Positions 36,870-45,783 of a DNA stretch of 64,000 bases are shown in pieces. Positions within the stretch are counted from its first letter, which is position 1. Each line of letters opens with the position of its first letter. Under the pieces are notes generated by a model, which was not told the origin of the DNA, made no database searches, and saw nothing but the letters and a program-made list of their open reading frames with translations. This stretch comes from Polyangiaceae bacterium (GTDB lineage Bacteria; Myxococcota_A; Polyangia; Polyangiales; Polyangiaceae): positions 38,092-102,091 of the forward strand of contig JAKLKA010000008.1 in the NCBI GenBank assembly GCA_023150915.1, in the 5' to 3' direction. The position numbers and the translations under genes are program-made.

Positions 36870-38968
36870 CACCGTCTGGCTCCGCGCAGGCTGGGCGGCG
36901 GGGCGGTGCGGCGCCGCCCACTCGCGGTCTCGGCGTCGACGATGGCTCGCGCGAGCTCGCCCTGCGTGAGCTCGTGAGTCTCGACCGCCAGTCGACTGCG
37001 GAGGGCGCCCAGCGCGGCGTCACCGCCGATGCCACCGAGCAACTCGGCGGCCAGGCGGCGCACGTCCCACTCGGCATGGTCCAGACACTCTGCAAGGCGC
37101 TCCGCGGCCGCCGCGTTGCGGGGTGTCGAAAGGACGCGCATCGCGGACTTGACGACCTCGGGATCGGGGTGTGCAAGCGCCAGCGCCAGGTGCTGGTCTC
37201 GCTCGGGTCCCTCGAACACGCCCAGCGCTTCCAGTGCGAGCACCGCCAGCAGAGGCTCGCGGCCGCAGAGCTCGCCGAGCACGGCGATCGCTCGCCGGTC
37301 GCCCAGCTCGCCCAGCACGCGGGCAGCTTGCGCGGCCAGCTCCAGCTCGGCGCTGCTGCGCGCGACGTCGATCAACCGCTCGAGACCGAGCGGCGCCCCC
37401 TGCTGGTCGGTGAGCTTGCCCAGGGCGCGCACCGCAGCGAGGCGAACTTCGACCTCTTCGTCGCCCAGCGCAAAGGCAACGGGTTCCACCGCTTCGGCCC
37501 CGCTGATGGCAGAGAGCGCCGAGAGCGCGGCGCACCGAGTGGTCGGCGCCGGGCTGTCCAGCGCCGAACGCAAGAAGCTCAGGTGCTGGCCTGGGTCGGT
37601 CGACTGCGGGGCCAGGGTCTCGATGGCGATGGCGGCCGCCTCGGCAGCGGCGGGATCCGCAACCGCGCGGGTGACCACCGCCAAGGCCTGGGCGGGATGC
37701 CGGCGCACGAGGGCGACCAGGGCCCGATGCGCCGATTGCCTCACCACCGGGCCGCTGTCGAGCAGACGCACCGCATCGTCGAGCGTGCCGCGATCACCGG
37801 CGCTGCCCAGGGCGTCGAGCGCGGCCGCGACGACCTCTGGCGCGGGATCAGCGAGGGCCCGCTTGGCGGCGGCGGTGGCGTCGGGATGGAGCGCCACCAG
37901 CGGGCCCAAGAGCGAAATGCAGGCCGCGCGCTGCTCCGGCGAGGGGGCCTCGGCGCCAGCCACCAGCGCCTCGACGGCCACCCCGCCCAGCTCGGCCAGC
38001 GTCGCCTCGGCCTGCTCGGCGAGCAGATCGTCCGAGAGCGCTGCGACCGCGGTGCGCGCTGCCGCCTCGCTGCCCAAGAGGGCGGCGGCGCCCAGTGCGG
38101 CTCGGCGCGTCTCGATCGCGGCCTCTTCGTCGGCGGAGAGAGAGAGAATGGCTTCACGCACGCGAGCCGACACGCCGACCGCGCCCTGCACCAGCGCCTC
38201 ACGGGCCACCGGGCTCGAATGACCGAGCCGAACCATCGACTCGATCACCTGCGCGAAGGTCCTGCCGTGGGCCGACTCGAGCGCCGCGAGCACCACCGGC
38301 ACGGCCTCTGCGGCGCCGCTGCGCCCAGCTGCCGTCAACACGGCGGGGAGCAAGATTGCGTCTTGGGCCAGCGGTTCGAGACGCGCCCACGGCATCTCGG
38401 CCGAGAGCCGATTGAGACCCGAGAGCGCCGCCAGCCGCACGAAGGTGTCGGCAGAATCGAGGCAAGAGTCCAGGATCAGAATCGCCTCTTCGGCACACGC
38501 CTCGCCGATGGCGGCCACCGCCTCGACCGCTGCGCCCCGCACGTTGACGTCGGCATCGCGCAGCAGGGTCTTGAGCAACGGCAGGCCCTCGGGGCGAGTG
38601 CATCGGGCCAGCACGTCGACCACCAGCTTCTTGCCGTCGGCGTCGAGCTCCGAGAGCACCGAGGCCAGGGCCGAAATGGCGTGAATGCCGTAGCCGGCCA
38701 GGGCCTCGACGGCGCTGTTGCGGGCACCGACGTTGTCGCCCGGACGCAAGAGGTCGACCAGCACCGTGCGCACGTCTTCGGAAGGGGCCAGCGCGACCGC
38801 GGTCAGCACGGCCTCTTTGCGCACACGCCAGTCGGCGTCGCCCAGCGCGCGCACCAGCAGCGCCACCGGTGGCGGACCCGCGGTCTGCCGCAAGCCCGCC
38901 GCCGCGCGGCGGCGCTCTTCGGCGTCTTCGGCCGCGAGCGCCCGCTCCAGCTCGGCGAGCTCGGTCAC
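36869..38968 (-). CDS. HEAT-repeat protein within chemosensory operon
   Basis: This 699-aa protein starts at GTG 38968, overlapping the cheW stop (GTGA). Almost the whole length is helical repeats of about 30 residues of the HEAT / PBS-lyase type, for example ALGDADWRVRKEAVLTAVA and LGDEEVEVRLAAVRALGKL. More than fifteen copies can be picked out. HEAT arrays act as protein-binding scaffolds. I recall that a HEAT protein (Cpc7) belongs to the Myxococcus xanthus Che7 system, where it is an output partner. A similar output or scaffold role is inferred here. No catalytic motif is visible. Confidence 0.93.
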   Translation of the reverse strand: MTELAELERALAAEDAEERRRAAAGLRQTAGPPPVALLVRALGDADWRVRKEAVLTAVALAPSEDVRTVLVDLLRPGDNVGARNSAVEALAGYGIHAISALASVLSELDADGKKLVVDVLARCTRPEGLPLLKTLLRDADVNVRGAAVEAVAAIGEACAEEAILILDSCLDSADTFVRLAALSGLNRLSAEMPWARLEPLAQDAILLPAVLTAAGRSGAAEAVPVVLAALESAHGRTFAQVIESMVRLGHSSPVAREALVQGAVGVSARVREAILSLSADEEAAIETRRAALGAAALLGSEAAARTAVAALSDDLLAEQAEATLAELGGVAVEALVAGAEAPSPEQRAACISLLGPLVALHPDATAAAKRALADPAPEVVAAALDALGSAGDRGTLDDAVRLLDSGPVVRQSAHRALVALVRRHPAQALAVVTRAVADPAAAEAAAIAIETLAPQSTDPGQHLSFLRSALDSPAPTTRCAALSALSAISGAEAVEPVAFALGDEEVEVRLAAVRALGKLTDQQGAPLGLERLIDVARSSAELELAAQAARVLGELGDRRAIAVLGELCGREPLLAVLALEALGVFEGPERDQHLALALAHPDPEVVKSAMRVLSTPRNAAAAERLAECLDHAEWDVRRLAAELLGGIGGDAALGALRSRLAVETHELTQGELARAIVDAETASGRRRTAPPPSLRGARR

Positions 38969-39462
38969 GTCTCGAGGCTTCCTGGGCCGAGCAGCCCGGT
39001 CGCCGCCAACGGGCTCACCAGCGCGTCGAAGCGGTCGACGTCGAGGACGAAGACCAGCTGCTCGGCGTGGCGCGCCACGCCGATGATCCCGCGAACGTCG
39101 TCGCCGGCGCCCAGGCTGGGCGCGGCTCCGAGCTCCGCGCCGCCGGTCCCGAAGACCTCGGTGACGCCGTCGACCATCAGCCCCACGGTGTGGGCTTCGA
39201 CCTCGACCAGGATCCACTTGGCGCGGCGCTGGTCTGCCGCGCGGCCCAGGCCAAAGCGTGCCCGAAGGTCGACGACCGGGATGACCGTGCCGCGATGATT
39301 CGCGACGCCGGCCACCGCCGGCGGAGAGTGGGGCAACACGGTCAGCTCGAGCGGGTTGACGATCTCACGCACTGCTGCGATGGGCACGGCATAGTGCACG
39401 TCGCCGACCGTGAATCCGACGAGGCTCTTCTGGGGGTCGGGTCGCACTTTGGATGAAACCAT
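38965..39462 (-). CDS. cheW: CheW-like coupling protein, copy 1
   Basis: This 165-aa single CheW domain has FTVGDVHYAVPIAAVREIV at the start, GVANHRGTVIPVVDLRARFG in the middle and a beta-strand end (QLVFVLDVDRFD). CheW links receptors to CheA. Its start overlaps the preceding cheW stop by one base, and its end overlaps the HEAT gene by four. It differs strongly from the neighbouring CheW, so the two are not recent duplicates and may serve different partners. Confidence 0.93.
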   Translation of the reverse strand: MVSSKVRPDPQKSLVGFTVGDVHYAVPIAAVREIVNPLELTVLPHSPPAVAGVANHRGTVIPVVDLRARFGLGRAADQRRAKWILVEVEAHTVGLMVDGVTEVFGTGGAELGAAPSLGAGDDVRGIIGVARHAEQLVFVLDVDRFDALVSPLAATGLLGPGSLET

Positions 39463-39965
39463 CAGACAGTCTCCGGCAAATGGTCCACGAGTCGCACCAG
39501 GTCGAGCAGAATGATGACGTCGTCGCCGGGCTTCGGTCGCCCGATGCCGAGGACGTGTTCTGCAACGTCGCCGCCGAAGACCGTGCTGGCCAGCTCGAGC
39601 TCGCCGTCGGAAAGTCGAACCACTTGCCGCACCTCGTCGACCAGCACGCCGAACACCTCGCCCGACGAGGCACCCGTGAGCAAGAGCCGCGCACGCCGCG
39701 AGGCCGACGCCGCTTCGAGCCCCAGCCGTGCGCGCAGGTCGACCACCGTCACGAGCAAACCGCGCACGCTGCACACCCCCAGCACGGAGCGAGGAGCGCG
39801 CGGCACGAACGTCACGGGCGGCGGACTCAGGATCTCGCGGATGCTGGTCAACTCGACGCCGTAGTCGTCGGCGCCGATGCGGAGGACCAGGAACTCGCGC
39901 ACCGGCCCCTGGTGGGCAAGCGCCCGCCTGGGCCCACGCGCCCCGAGCCGGACCAGATCAGCCAC
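39462..39965 (-). CDS. cheW: CheW-like coupling protein, copy 2
   Basis: This 167-aa CheW domain is read from GTG at 39965, 8 nt inside the end of cheA. Family features are LVLRIGADDYGVELTSIREI, GVCSVRGLLVTVVDLRARLG and VDEVRQVVRLSD. The ending VIILLDLVRLVDHLP is typical. The frame is open to 40085, but the longer version would lie fully over cheA and is rejected. Two CheWs with one CheA is a common myxobacterial arrangement. Confidence 0.92.
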   Translation of the reverse strand: MADLVRLGARGPRRALAHQGPVREFLVLRIGADDYGVELTSIREILSPPPVTFVPRAPRSVLGVCSVRGLLVTVVDLRARLGLEAASASRRARLLLTGASSGEVFGVLVDEVRQVVRLSDGELELASTVFGGDVAEHVLGIGRPKPGDDVIILLDLVRLVDHLPETV

Positions 39966-42066
39966 GGGGGGCGACCTCCAGCGGGCCGGTGTCGGTGGCG
40001 GACAGCACGTCTTCGAGCAGCGAGGCCGAATCGAGCACCAAGGCCACCCGCTGATCACCGAGCTCGGTGGCGCCCGACAAGCCACGCACGTCGGACAGCG
40101 ACGGCCCCAGGGGTTTGATCACGATGTCTTCTTGCCCGAGCACCGCGTCGACCACCAGGCCGAGGCGCCGCGCGCCGAGCGCCATGACGACCACGAAGCG
40201 ACGCGGCGCTGGACCCTGGCCTTCGGGCAGCCCCAGGTGCTCGGCCAGCCGACAGACCGGCAGCGTTTGACCGCGTAGCGACACGACCTCTCGCCCCTCG
40301 ACGGTCCGCAGCCCGCGCCGGTCGAACACGATGGCCTCGGACACGTGACTGACCGCCAGGGCGAAGACTTGACCCGCGGCGCGAACCAAGAGCGCGTTGA
40401 CGATGGCCAGCGTGATCGGCAGCGTGATGGTCATCTTGGTGCCGATGCCGCGCTCGCTGTGAACGTCGATCACACCGCCGATCTTGGCCATGTTGGTCTT
40501 CACGACGTCCATCCCCACGCCACGCCCGCTCAGGTCGCCGGCCACGTCGCGGGTGCTTATCCCAGGCATGAAGATCAACCCGAGCAGGTCGTGTCGGGCC
40601 AGGTCGCCCGCGTCGACCCGACTGATGCGCCCCAGAGCGATGGCCTTCTCGACCAGCGCGTCTTCGTCGATGCCAGCGCCGTCGTCCTCGATCTCGATCA
40701 TCACGTGATTGCCCTTTTGATAGGCATTCAGGGCAATCGTGCCGGCGGGCGGCTTGCCGGCCTTCTCGCGCACGGCCGCCGCCTCGATTCCGTGGTCGAT
40801 GGCGTTGCGGATCATGTGCATCAGCGGGTCGCTGAGCTCTTCCACGATCAGCTTGTCGATCTCGGTCTCGGCGCCGGTGATGACCAGGCGAATGTCCTTG
40901 CCGACGTCGCGGCTGATCTGACGCACCACCCGCGCCAGGCGGTCGAAGACCTGCCCCAGCGGCACCATGCGGACTTCGAGCACGGCGTCCCTGAGATCGC
41001 CCAGCCGGCGGTCGAAGCTGCGGTGCAGGCGCAAGATCTCGGTGGCGAGCTGGCGCTGCCCATCGGACCGCGCGCGCTCCGAGAGCCGCGCCAGCACGCC
41101 GCGCACGATGCCGAGCTCGCCGATGATGTTCATCAGGTGATCGAGCTTCTTGATGTCGACCCTCACCGTCTGGGTCACGGCCTTGATCGAGCGAGCCGGC
41201 TCCACGGCCAAAACGTCGTCGCTGGTCGCGGGCTCGAGCCTCGCGCCCGGCGGCGCGAGGGAAAGCAGCGTGCCGGCCGGATCCGGCGGCGGCACCGTGC
41301 CGGCTGCCAGCGACGGGCGGCGGCGCCGTGGCACCTCTTCGATCACCACGTTGTCGGCGCCCAGCGTGCCGATCAGAGTCGCCAGGTCGTCGCGCGACGC
41401 CATCAACAAGTCGAGCTCGATGGTGTCCGGGCTCGCAGACTCACCGGTCGGCAAGTAGGTGATGATCTCGCCGTGGCGCTTGGCCCGTTCTTTGATCTCT
41501 TCCAGCGCGCGGTCGATGGTGGAAAGATCGAACTGCACCCGCAGGCGATACAGCCCGCGGCCGTTCTCGATGTTGGTGCGCAGCCGGTGCTCTTCGTATT
41601 CGGTGAGAACCGCCAACATCCCGGGGTCGAGGTCGTATTCCACGACCAGGCTGGGTTGCTCGGCGCTGGCGCCCCCGAGCGCGTCCAGCCGCCGGCACAG
41701 CTCGTCGACCGCCTGCGCCGGCGGGTCCAGCGCGTTGCGCTCGGCATCCAGGATCTGCGCGTACACGTCCACCGAGCCGAACAAGATGTCCAGCACCGCC
41801 GGGCTGAGCGGCATGCGCCCGAGGCGAAGTGCGTCGAGCAGATCTTCCAGGCGGTGCGACAAGAGGCCGAGCTGCGCGGCGCCGAACAGGCCGGCGAGCC
41901 CCTTCAGGGTGTGAACGGCCCGGAACGCTTCGTTCACCAGCGCCGGGTCGTCACCGCCGACCTTCAACGTGGCGTCGAGAGACAGCAGATTCCGGGAGAA
42001 GGTCTCGACGATCTCCTGGGCCTCGGTGAAGAACTCTTCGCGTGCCCGATCCCCCGGGTCAACCAT
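39958..42066 (-). CDS. cheA: Chemosensory histidine kinase CheA
   Basis: This 702-aa kinase has an Hpt domain with phospho-acceptor His52 (AVHTLKGLAG). A middle region of about residues 140-255 contains a P2-like beta-alpha unit. The dimerisation and ATPase core follows, with NAIDHGIE (N box), DDGAGID (G1) and GRGVGMDVVK (G2). The C-terminal CheW-like P5 domain runs to the end. It has no receiver domain of its own, unlike FrzE. It overlaps the response-regulator gene upstream and cheW downstream, by 8 bases each. Confidence 0.97.
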   Translation of the reverse strand: MVDPGDRAREEFFTEAQEIVETFSRNLLSLDATLKVGGDDPALVNEAFRAVHTLKGLAGLFGAAQLGLLSHRLEDLLDALRLGRMPLSPAVLDILFGSVDVYAQILDAERNALDPPAQAVDELCRRLDALGGASAEQPSLVVEYDLDPGMLAVLTEYEEHRLRTNIENGRGLYRLRVQFDLSTIDRALEEIKERAKRHGEIITYLPTGESASPDTIELDLLMASRDDLATLIGTLGADNVVIEEVPRRRRPSLAAGTVPPPDPAGTLLSLAPPGARLEPATSDDVLAVEPARSIKAVTQTVRVDIKKLDHLMNIIGELGIVRGVLARLSERARSDGQRQLATEILRLHRSFDRRLGDLRDAVLEVRMVPLGQVFDRLARVVRQISRDVGKDIRLVITGAETEIDKLIVEELSDPLMHMIRNAIDHGIEAAAVREKAGKPPAGTIALNAYQKGNHVMIEIEDDGAGIDEDALVEKAIALGRISRVDAGDLARHDLLGLIFMPGISTRDVAGDLSGRGVGMDVVKTNMAKIGGVIDVHSERGIGTKMTITLPITLAIVNALLVRAAGQVFALAVSHVSEAIVFDRRGLRTVEGREVVSLRGQTLPVCRLAEHLGLPEGQGPAPRRFVVVMALGARRLGLVVDAVLGQEDIVIKPLGPSLSDVRGLSGATELGDQRVALVLDSASLLEDVLSATDTGPLEVAPRG

Positions 42067-42463
42067 GACCGCGTTCGTCCGGTGCTGCGCTCAGATGGCG
42101 CAAGGCCTCGTCTCTGAGCTGTTCGGGCGTGAAGGGTTTGGAGAGATAGCCGACGGCGCCCAGCGCCAGACCGCGCTCGCGGTCGCGGCCCGAGGTCTGG
42201 GTGGACATGAGCAGCACCGGGGTGGCGCGGTGCCGTTCGCTCTGGCGGATGAACGACAGCAGCTCGAGCCCGTTGATGTCGGGCATGTTGACGTCGGTGA
42301 TGACCAGATCCCACGAGCCACGGGGCAAGAGCCGCAGCGCCGCGAAGCCGCTCTCGGCCTCGACCACCTCGAGCGGAGCGCTGCCGACCCCGACGCCCGA
42401 AAGGGCGCCGCGCACGTAGGCGCGCGTGACCTCGGAATCCTCGACCAAGAGCACGCGCGCCAT
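42059..42463 (-). CDS. CheY-like single-domain response regulator
   Basis: This 134-aa receiver has the acidic residues in VEDS, phospho-acceptor Asp57 (VITDVNMPD), Thr88 (LLMSTQT) and Lys109 (YLSKPF). It has no output domain, so it probably acts by protein binding downstream of CheA. Its ATG overlaps the stop of the upstream hydrolase gene by one base and it overlaps cheA by 8 nt. A motor or HEAT partner cannot be told from sequence. Confidence 0.94.
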   Translation of the reverse strand: MARVLLVEDSEVTRAYVRGALSGVGVGSAPLEVVEAESGFAALRLLPRGSWDLVITDVNMPDINGLELLSFIRQSERHRATPVLLMSTQTSGRDRERGLALGAVGYLSKPFTPEQLRDEALRHLSAAPDERGHG

Positions 42464-43353
42464 CAGCCCGGCCCTCCGCCCTTCTTCGGCAGGGCCTTAT
42501 TCGGCTGCTTGCCGGGGGCCAGGTAGAGCGATTTGCGCTCCACCGGCGCCTCGGAGAAGACGCCGAGCGCCCAGTTCTCGAGGTCGGCCCAGAGCTCGGG
42601 GTGCTCTTCGCCCAGGAACTGCGCCGAGTGCCGCGACCCTTCGTAGCGCTTGACCGTGACCTGCATCGCCATCTTCTCCAGCGCATCGACCGCAGCTTTC
42701 GACACGGTGTCGTCCTTCGCACCGGCCACGAAGGTCGGCAGGTTTCGCACCTCCGAGTAGGGCTTGTAGAGCGGGTGCCCGCTGATGCCCTCGCCGGGCG
42801 ACACCAGCGCGAGCGCCACGACCTTGTCGGCCGCGAACGCGACCTGACTGGCCAGCGCCGCGCCGATCGAGGTCCCGACCAGCACGATGGCCCGGGGGCG
42901 CGCAGCCTCGCTCACGTGGGCGATGGCGGCCTCCAGATCGCGCGCCAGATCTCGGGTCTCGCCCACCTTGGCCTTCTCTGGGGCCTTCGACGCACCGTGA
43001 CCGCGAAGGTCGAGGCTCAGGACGGTGAACCGCTTCGGCGCGACGACCAGCCGTTTGACGAGGGGGGCAAGCTCGGCCCGATCGCCGTTCAGCCGATGAA
43101 CCAGGATGATTGCCGGAGCGTTCGGCTCGGGCGACACGAACAGCTCGCCAGAGAGCGCAGCGCCGTCGGCCGACGAGAAGGTCGCGGGCCGCCCCGGGGT
43201 CGGTACGATCATGATCGACGGGACATCGCTCCCCGACGGGGCCGGGGCGGCCGGCGGGGTGGCCGACCCGGCGGCGCCGGGCTTGGGCTGGTTCGAGTCG
43301 CAGCCGACCCCGAGGGCCAGCGCCGCGATCACCGGGAACGTCAGCCGCTTCAT
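42463..43353 (-). CDS. Alpha/beta-hydrolase lipoprotein, first gene of the che operon
   Basis: This 296-aa protein has a lipoprotein signal (ALALGVGCDS, Cys18) and a Pro/Ala linker. The alpha/beta-hydrolase domain has nucleophile Ser162 in VGTSIGA, an acid at Asp214 or 215 (GAKDDTVS) and His242 (GSRHSAQF). The early motif is IILVHRLNGDR. Such enzymes are esterases, peptidases or lipases; the substrate is unknown. Its stop overlaps the start of the CheY-like gene, which ties an envelope hydrolase to chemosensory genes. It is divergent from the coiled-coil gene at 43408. Confidence 0.93.
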   Translation of the reverse strand: MKRLTFPVIAALALGVGCDSNQPKPGAAGSATPPAAPAPSGSDVPSIMIVPTPGRPATFSSADGAALSGELFVSPEPNAPAIILVHRLNGDRAELAPLVKRLVVAPKRFTVLSLDLRGHGASKAPEKAKVGETRDLARDLEAAIAHVSEAARPRAIVLVGTSIGAALASQVAFAADKVVALALVSPGEGISGHPLYKPYSEVRNLPTFVAGAKDDTVSKAAVDALEKMAMQVTVKRYEGSRHSAQFLGEEHPELWADLENWALGVFSEAPVERKSLYLAPGKQPNKALPKKGGGPG

Positions 43354-43407
43354 GGCGCGACATCGTAGCAGCTCCGACCGCCGGCAAAATGCTCTATCCT
43401 GCCATGC

Positions 43408-44496
43408 ATGGGAACTGTGCCCGGGTCGAAGCCCGCCGCTGACGCCGCCGAGGCGCCGGCAGGCGACTCGCCCGTGGCCCCGGCCCGGACCCCCTCCAGC
43501 CACGAGCAGACGGTGGAGGCCGCCCTGGCCGCGAGCACCCGGGCCGAGGCAACGCTGGGGGCGCTGTACCGCGCGATCCAGCAGGTCACTCAAGGGGTGA
43601 GCGGCGCCCGCGAAGCCAACGACCAGCTCGCCGAAGAGCTTCAGCGCGTGCGCGAAATGCTCGCTTCGAGCAACGAGCAGCGACTGGTCTTCAAGAATCA
43701 AGGCGAGCTGCTCGAGCTGCAGCTGGAAGAGGCGAGAAACGATCGCGAGTTTCTGATCCAAGAGCACGACCAGTTCCTCGCCGGCCTGCTGGACGAGCAC
43801 GAGCAGACCATCGACCGCTTGGTGCAAGAGCGCGACGAAGCCTTCGCGCGGGTCGAGAAGCTCTTGCGTCAGACTCAGGAGACGGTCGCGCCCATTCCGG
43901 CCAGCGTGCGTCGCACCAACCCGGGCCTGGGTGAAATGACACCGCCCATGCCCACCCTGCGCCCGGCCACGAGAGAAGAGCACGACCGGAACCTCGAGAA
44001 GCTATTGGCCGAGCGCGATCGCTCTCGCGACGTGTTGCGCCGCCTGCAACAGCAGCGCGACGACGCCCAGCAGGCGCTCGCACAGGTCACCCGCGAACGC
44101 GACCAGTACCTGTCCGAGCTGGCTCGCTACGCGCCCGGCCGCGTGCTGCTGCAGCGCCTGCCGGTCTCGCCAGAGGCCAGCCGGCGCACGCAGCCGGCGG
44201 TGCCCCACCTGGCGACCCGCACCACGGATCCGGTCCCGCCCGACACCAGCGACGGCCTGGGCGACCTGCTCGGGGACCGGGCGACCGCGCCGCCCGGCGG
44301 GGATCTCGACGCCGCGATCGCGCTCTCGCGGCCTTCGCCGCCGGCGGGCATGCCTGCTCAGGCGGCCCCGCCGCTGGGCCCGAAGCCCCCCCTCAAGCGC
44401 AAGCCGGACCCTGCGACCCAGCCGCTGGGTGGCTACTCGCTGCAAGGCGACGACCACGACGGCTCGGACGTCGACGGGTCGTCGAAGCGCGGATGA
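43408..44496 (+). CDS. Coiled-coil protein of unknown function
   Basis: This 362-aa protein has no signal peptide and is therefore probably cytoplasmic. Residues about 30-170 and 200-240 are long charged helices with heptad patterns (QGELLELQLEEARNDREF). The C-terminal third is Pro/Ala-rich with an acidic DDHDGSDVDG end. A TATCCT lies 7 bp before the ATG. The next gene overlaps its stop (ATGA). Scaffold or regulator roles are possible; no family was recognised. Divergent from the che operon. Confidence 0.83.
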   Translation: MGTVPGSKPAADAAEAPAGDSPVAPARTPSSHEQTVEAALAASTRAEATLGALYRAIQQVTQGVSGAREANDQLAEELQRVREMLASSNEQRLVFKNQGELLELQLEEARNDREFLIQEHDQFLAGLLDEHEQTIDRLVQERDEAFARVEKLLRQTQETVAPIPASVRRTNPGLGEMTPPMPTLRPATREEHDRNLEKLLAERDRSRDVLRRLQQQRDDAQQALAQVTRERDQYLSELARYAPGRVLLQRLPVSPEASRRTQPAVPHLATRTTDPVPPDTSDGLGDLLGDRATAPPGGDLDAAIALSRPSPPAGMPAQAAPPLGPKPPLKRKPDPATQPLGGYSLQGDDHDGSDVDGSSKRG

Positions 44497-44774
44497 CGGG
44501 GCCCGATGACGCGGACGAGCCCGGGGCGCTGGCCGAGCGCCCCGGAGAGCCCCCGGTGGTCGCACGCATGATCGTCGAGATCCGCTCGGACGGAACACGG
44601 ACCATCGCTCGCGGCGCCATCGAAGAGGTCACGAGCGGCGAGCGGGTCGCGATCGAAGCGCATGGCTCGACTCCACTTTCGCTCGCACGTTCGCTGGCGA
44701 AAAGCATGTTCAGCGCCCCAGCGCTCGCGCGGCAGGCGGTCAAAGCGCTGCTGGCAGCCAAGAAGAACGGCTAG
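44493..44774 (+). CDS. Small conserved-looking hypothetical protein
   Basis: This 93-aa protein starts in an ATGA overlap with the coiled-coil gene. It has a Pro/Glu-rich N-terminus, a strand-rich middle (ARMIVEIRSDGTRTIARGAI) and a helical C-terminus ending in KKNG. No motif was recognised. The tight overlap supports translation and a shared function with its neighbour. Confidence 0.72.
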   Translation: MTGPDDADEPGALAERPGEPPVVARMIVEIRSDGTRTIARGAIEEVTSGERVAIEAHGSTPLSLARSLAKSMFSAPALARQAVKALLAAKKNG

Positions 44775-44843
44775 AGAACAGCGCCGCGATTGACGGCCGC
44801 CACCGTTTCTTCGATCCTGGCCGCCCCGTCCGCGCCCAACTCG

Positions 44844-45740
44844 ATGTCCCTCTCGCTCGACTTCAAGAGCTGCGACGAGATCAGCCCTGATCTCATCGAG
44901 CGGGCGTTCGCGCCCGAATCCGGCTCGCCCCGCGACCAGGTGCTGAAGCTGGTCGAGAAGATGGCCCGCGTCGCCTCGCCCGGGAAGGGTGCACCGCGCA
45001 TTCTCGAGGTGCTGGCGCGCCTGGCGCACAGCGCCTGGATCGAAGGCACGCTGGACATCGTGCTCCGAGACTTCGACCTGGCCACGCAGATCGACATCCG
45101 CGTCGACGTGGGCAAGCACCTCGAGCGCTTGCGGACGGTGTCCGCTGCGGTGCCCCTGGCCGAGCTGGCCGAGTGGGCCACCGACAATCCCGACGCGATC
45201 GCACCGCTGATCGTGTTCGATACGCGGCGCGACGACGAGCTCCGCCTGCGGCGCGCCTCGGGCAGCATCACCCACGTGCCCCGCTCCAGCATTCCCCATT
45301 CGCGCCCCTCGGCCATCCCCAGGAGCGGGCGGCCGCAGGCCTCGCCGGTCCCGACCTCAGCCGTGCCCCAGAGCTCGGTCCGGCGGCCGATGGCGGCCGC
45401 GCTGCGCCGCAGCGTCCCGGCGCCAGCGCCTGCGCCGGCATCAACCCCCCCGGCGGAAAGTCCCGAGGTCCACGCGCGCCGGACGCTCCCCAACATCGAA
45501 TCCGAGTCGGGGGCCGCGGACGTGCATCGACGTCACACGCCCCGAGTGCTCGAGCTCGAGCTGCCGCCCGAGGCCTACCCGACCCGGGCCGACCCCCAAC
45601 CCGACCCCAGCCCACCCCAGCCACGGCCCGCTCAGCCCAAGCCGGATCCGCGGAAGGCCACCATCCGCATCCCGGTGGTCCGCCCTGCCGCAGCGCCAAC
45701 GCCCGAGAAGCCCGATCCGACGGACGAGGGCTGGGAGTGA
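44844..45740 (+). CDS. Hypothetical protein with helical N-terminal domain and Pro-rich tail
   Basis: From ATG 44844 this gives 298 aa; a TTG at 44790 would add 18 residues, and neither has a clear ribosome-binding site. The first 130 residues form a helical domain (DEISPDLIERAFAPESG and VLKLVEKMARVASPGKGAP). The remainder is low-complexity Ser/Pro/Arg. No family was recognised. It is the third unknown in a plus-strand row that ends with dusB 43 bp later. Confidence 0.75.
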   Translation: MSLSLDFKSCDEISPDLIERAFAPESGSPRDQVLKLVEKMARVASPGKGAPRILEVLARLAHSAWIEGTLDIVLRDFDLATQIDIRVDVGKHLERLRTVSAAVPLAELAEWATDNPDAIAPLIVFDTRRDDELRLRRASGSITHVPRSSIPHSRPSAIPRSGRPQASPVPTSAVPQSSVRRPMAAALRRSVPAPAPAPASTPPAESPEVHARRTLPNIESESGAADVHRRHTPRVLELELPPEAYPTRADPQPDPSPPQPRPAQPKPDPRKATIRIPVVRPAAAPTPEKPDPTDEGWE

Positions 45741-45783
45741 CCTTCGCGAGCCCGCTCCCGAGGCCCCACCTGCTCTGACGACC

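Noticed and set aside
34918..37176. A 752-codon frame suggesting a larger CheB fusion
   Set aside because: The first half is a shadow of cheR and of the HEAT gene; CheB proper starts in the ATGA overlap at 35997.
39965..40085. Longer N-terminus for the second CheW
   Set aside because: The extra 40 codons lie entirely over cheA and read as Cys/Pro/Arg-rich noise; the GTG at 39965 leads straight into the CheW domain.
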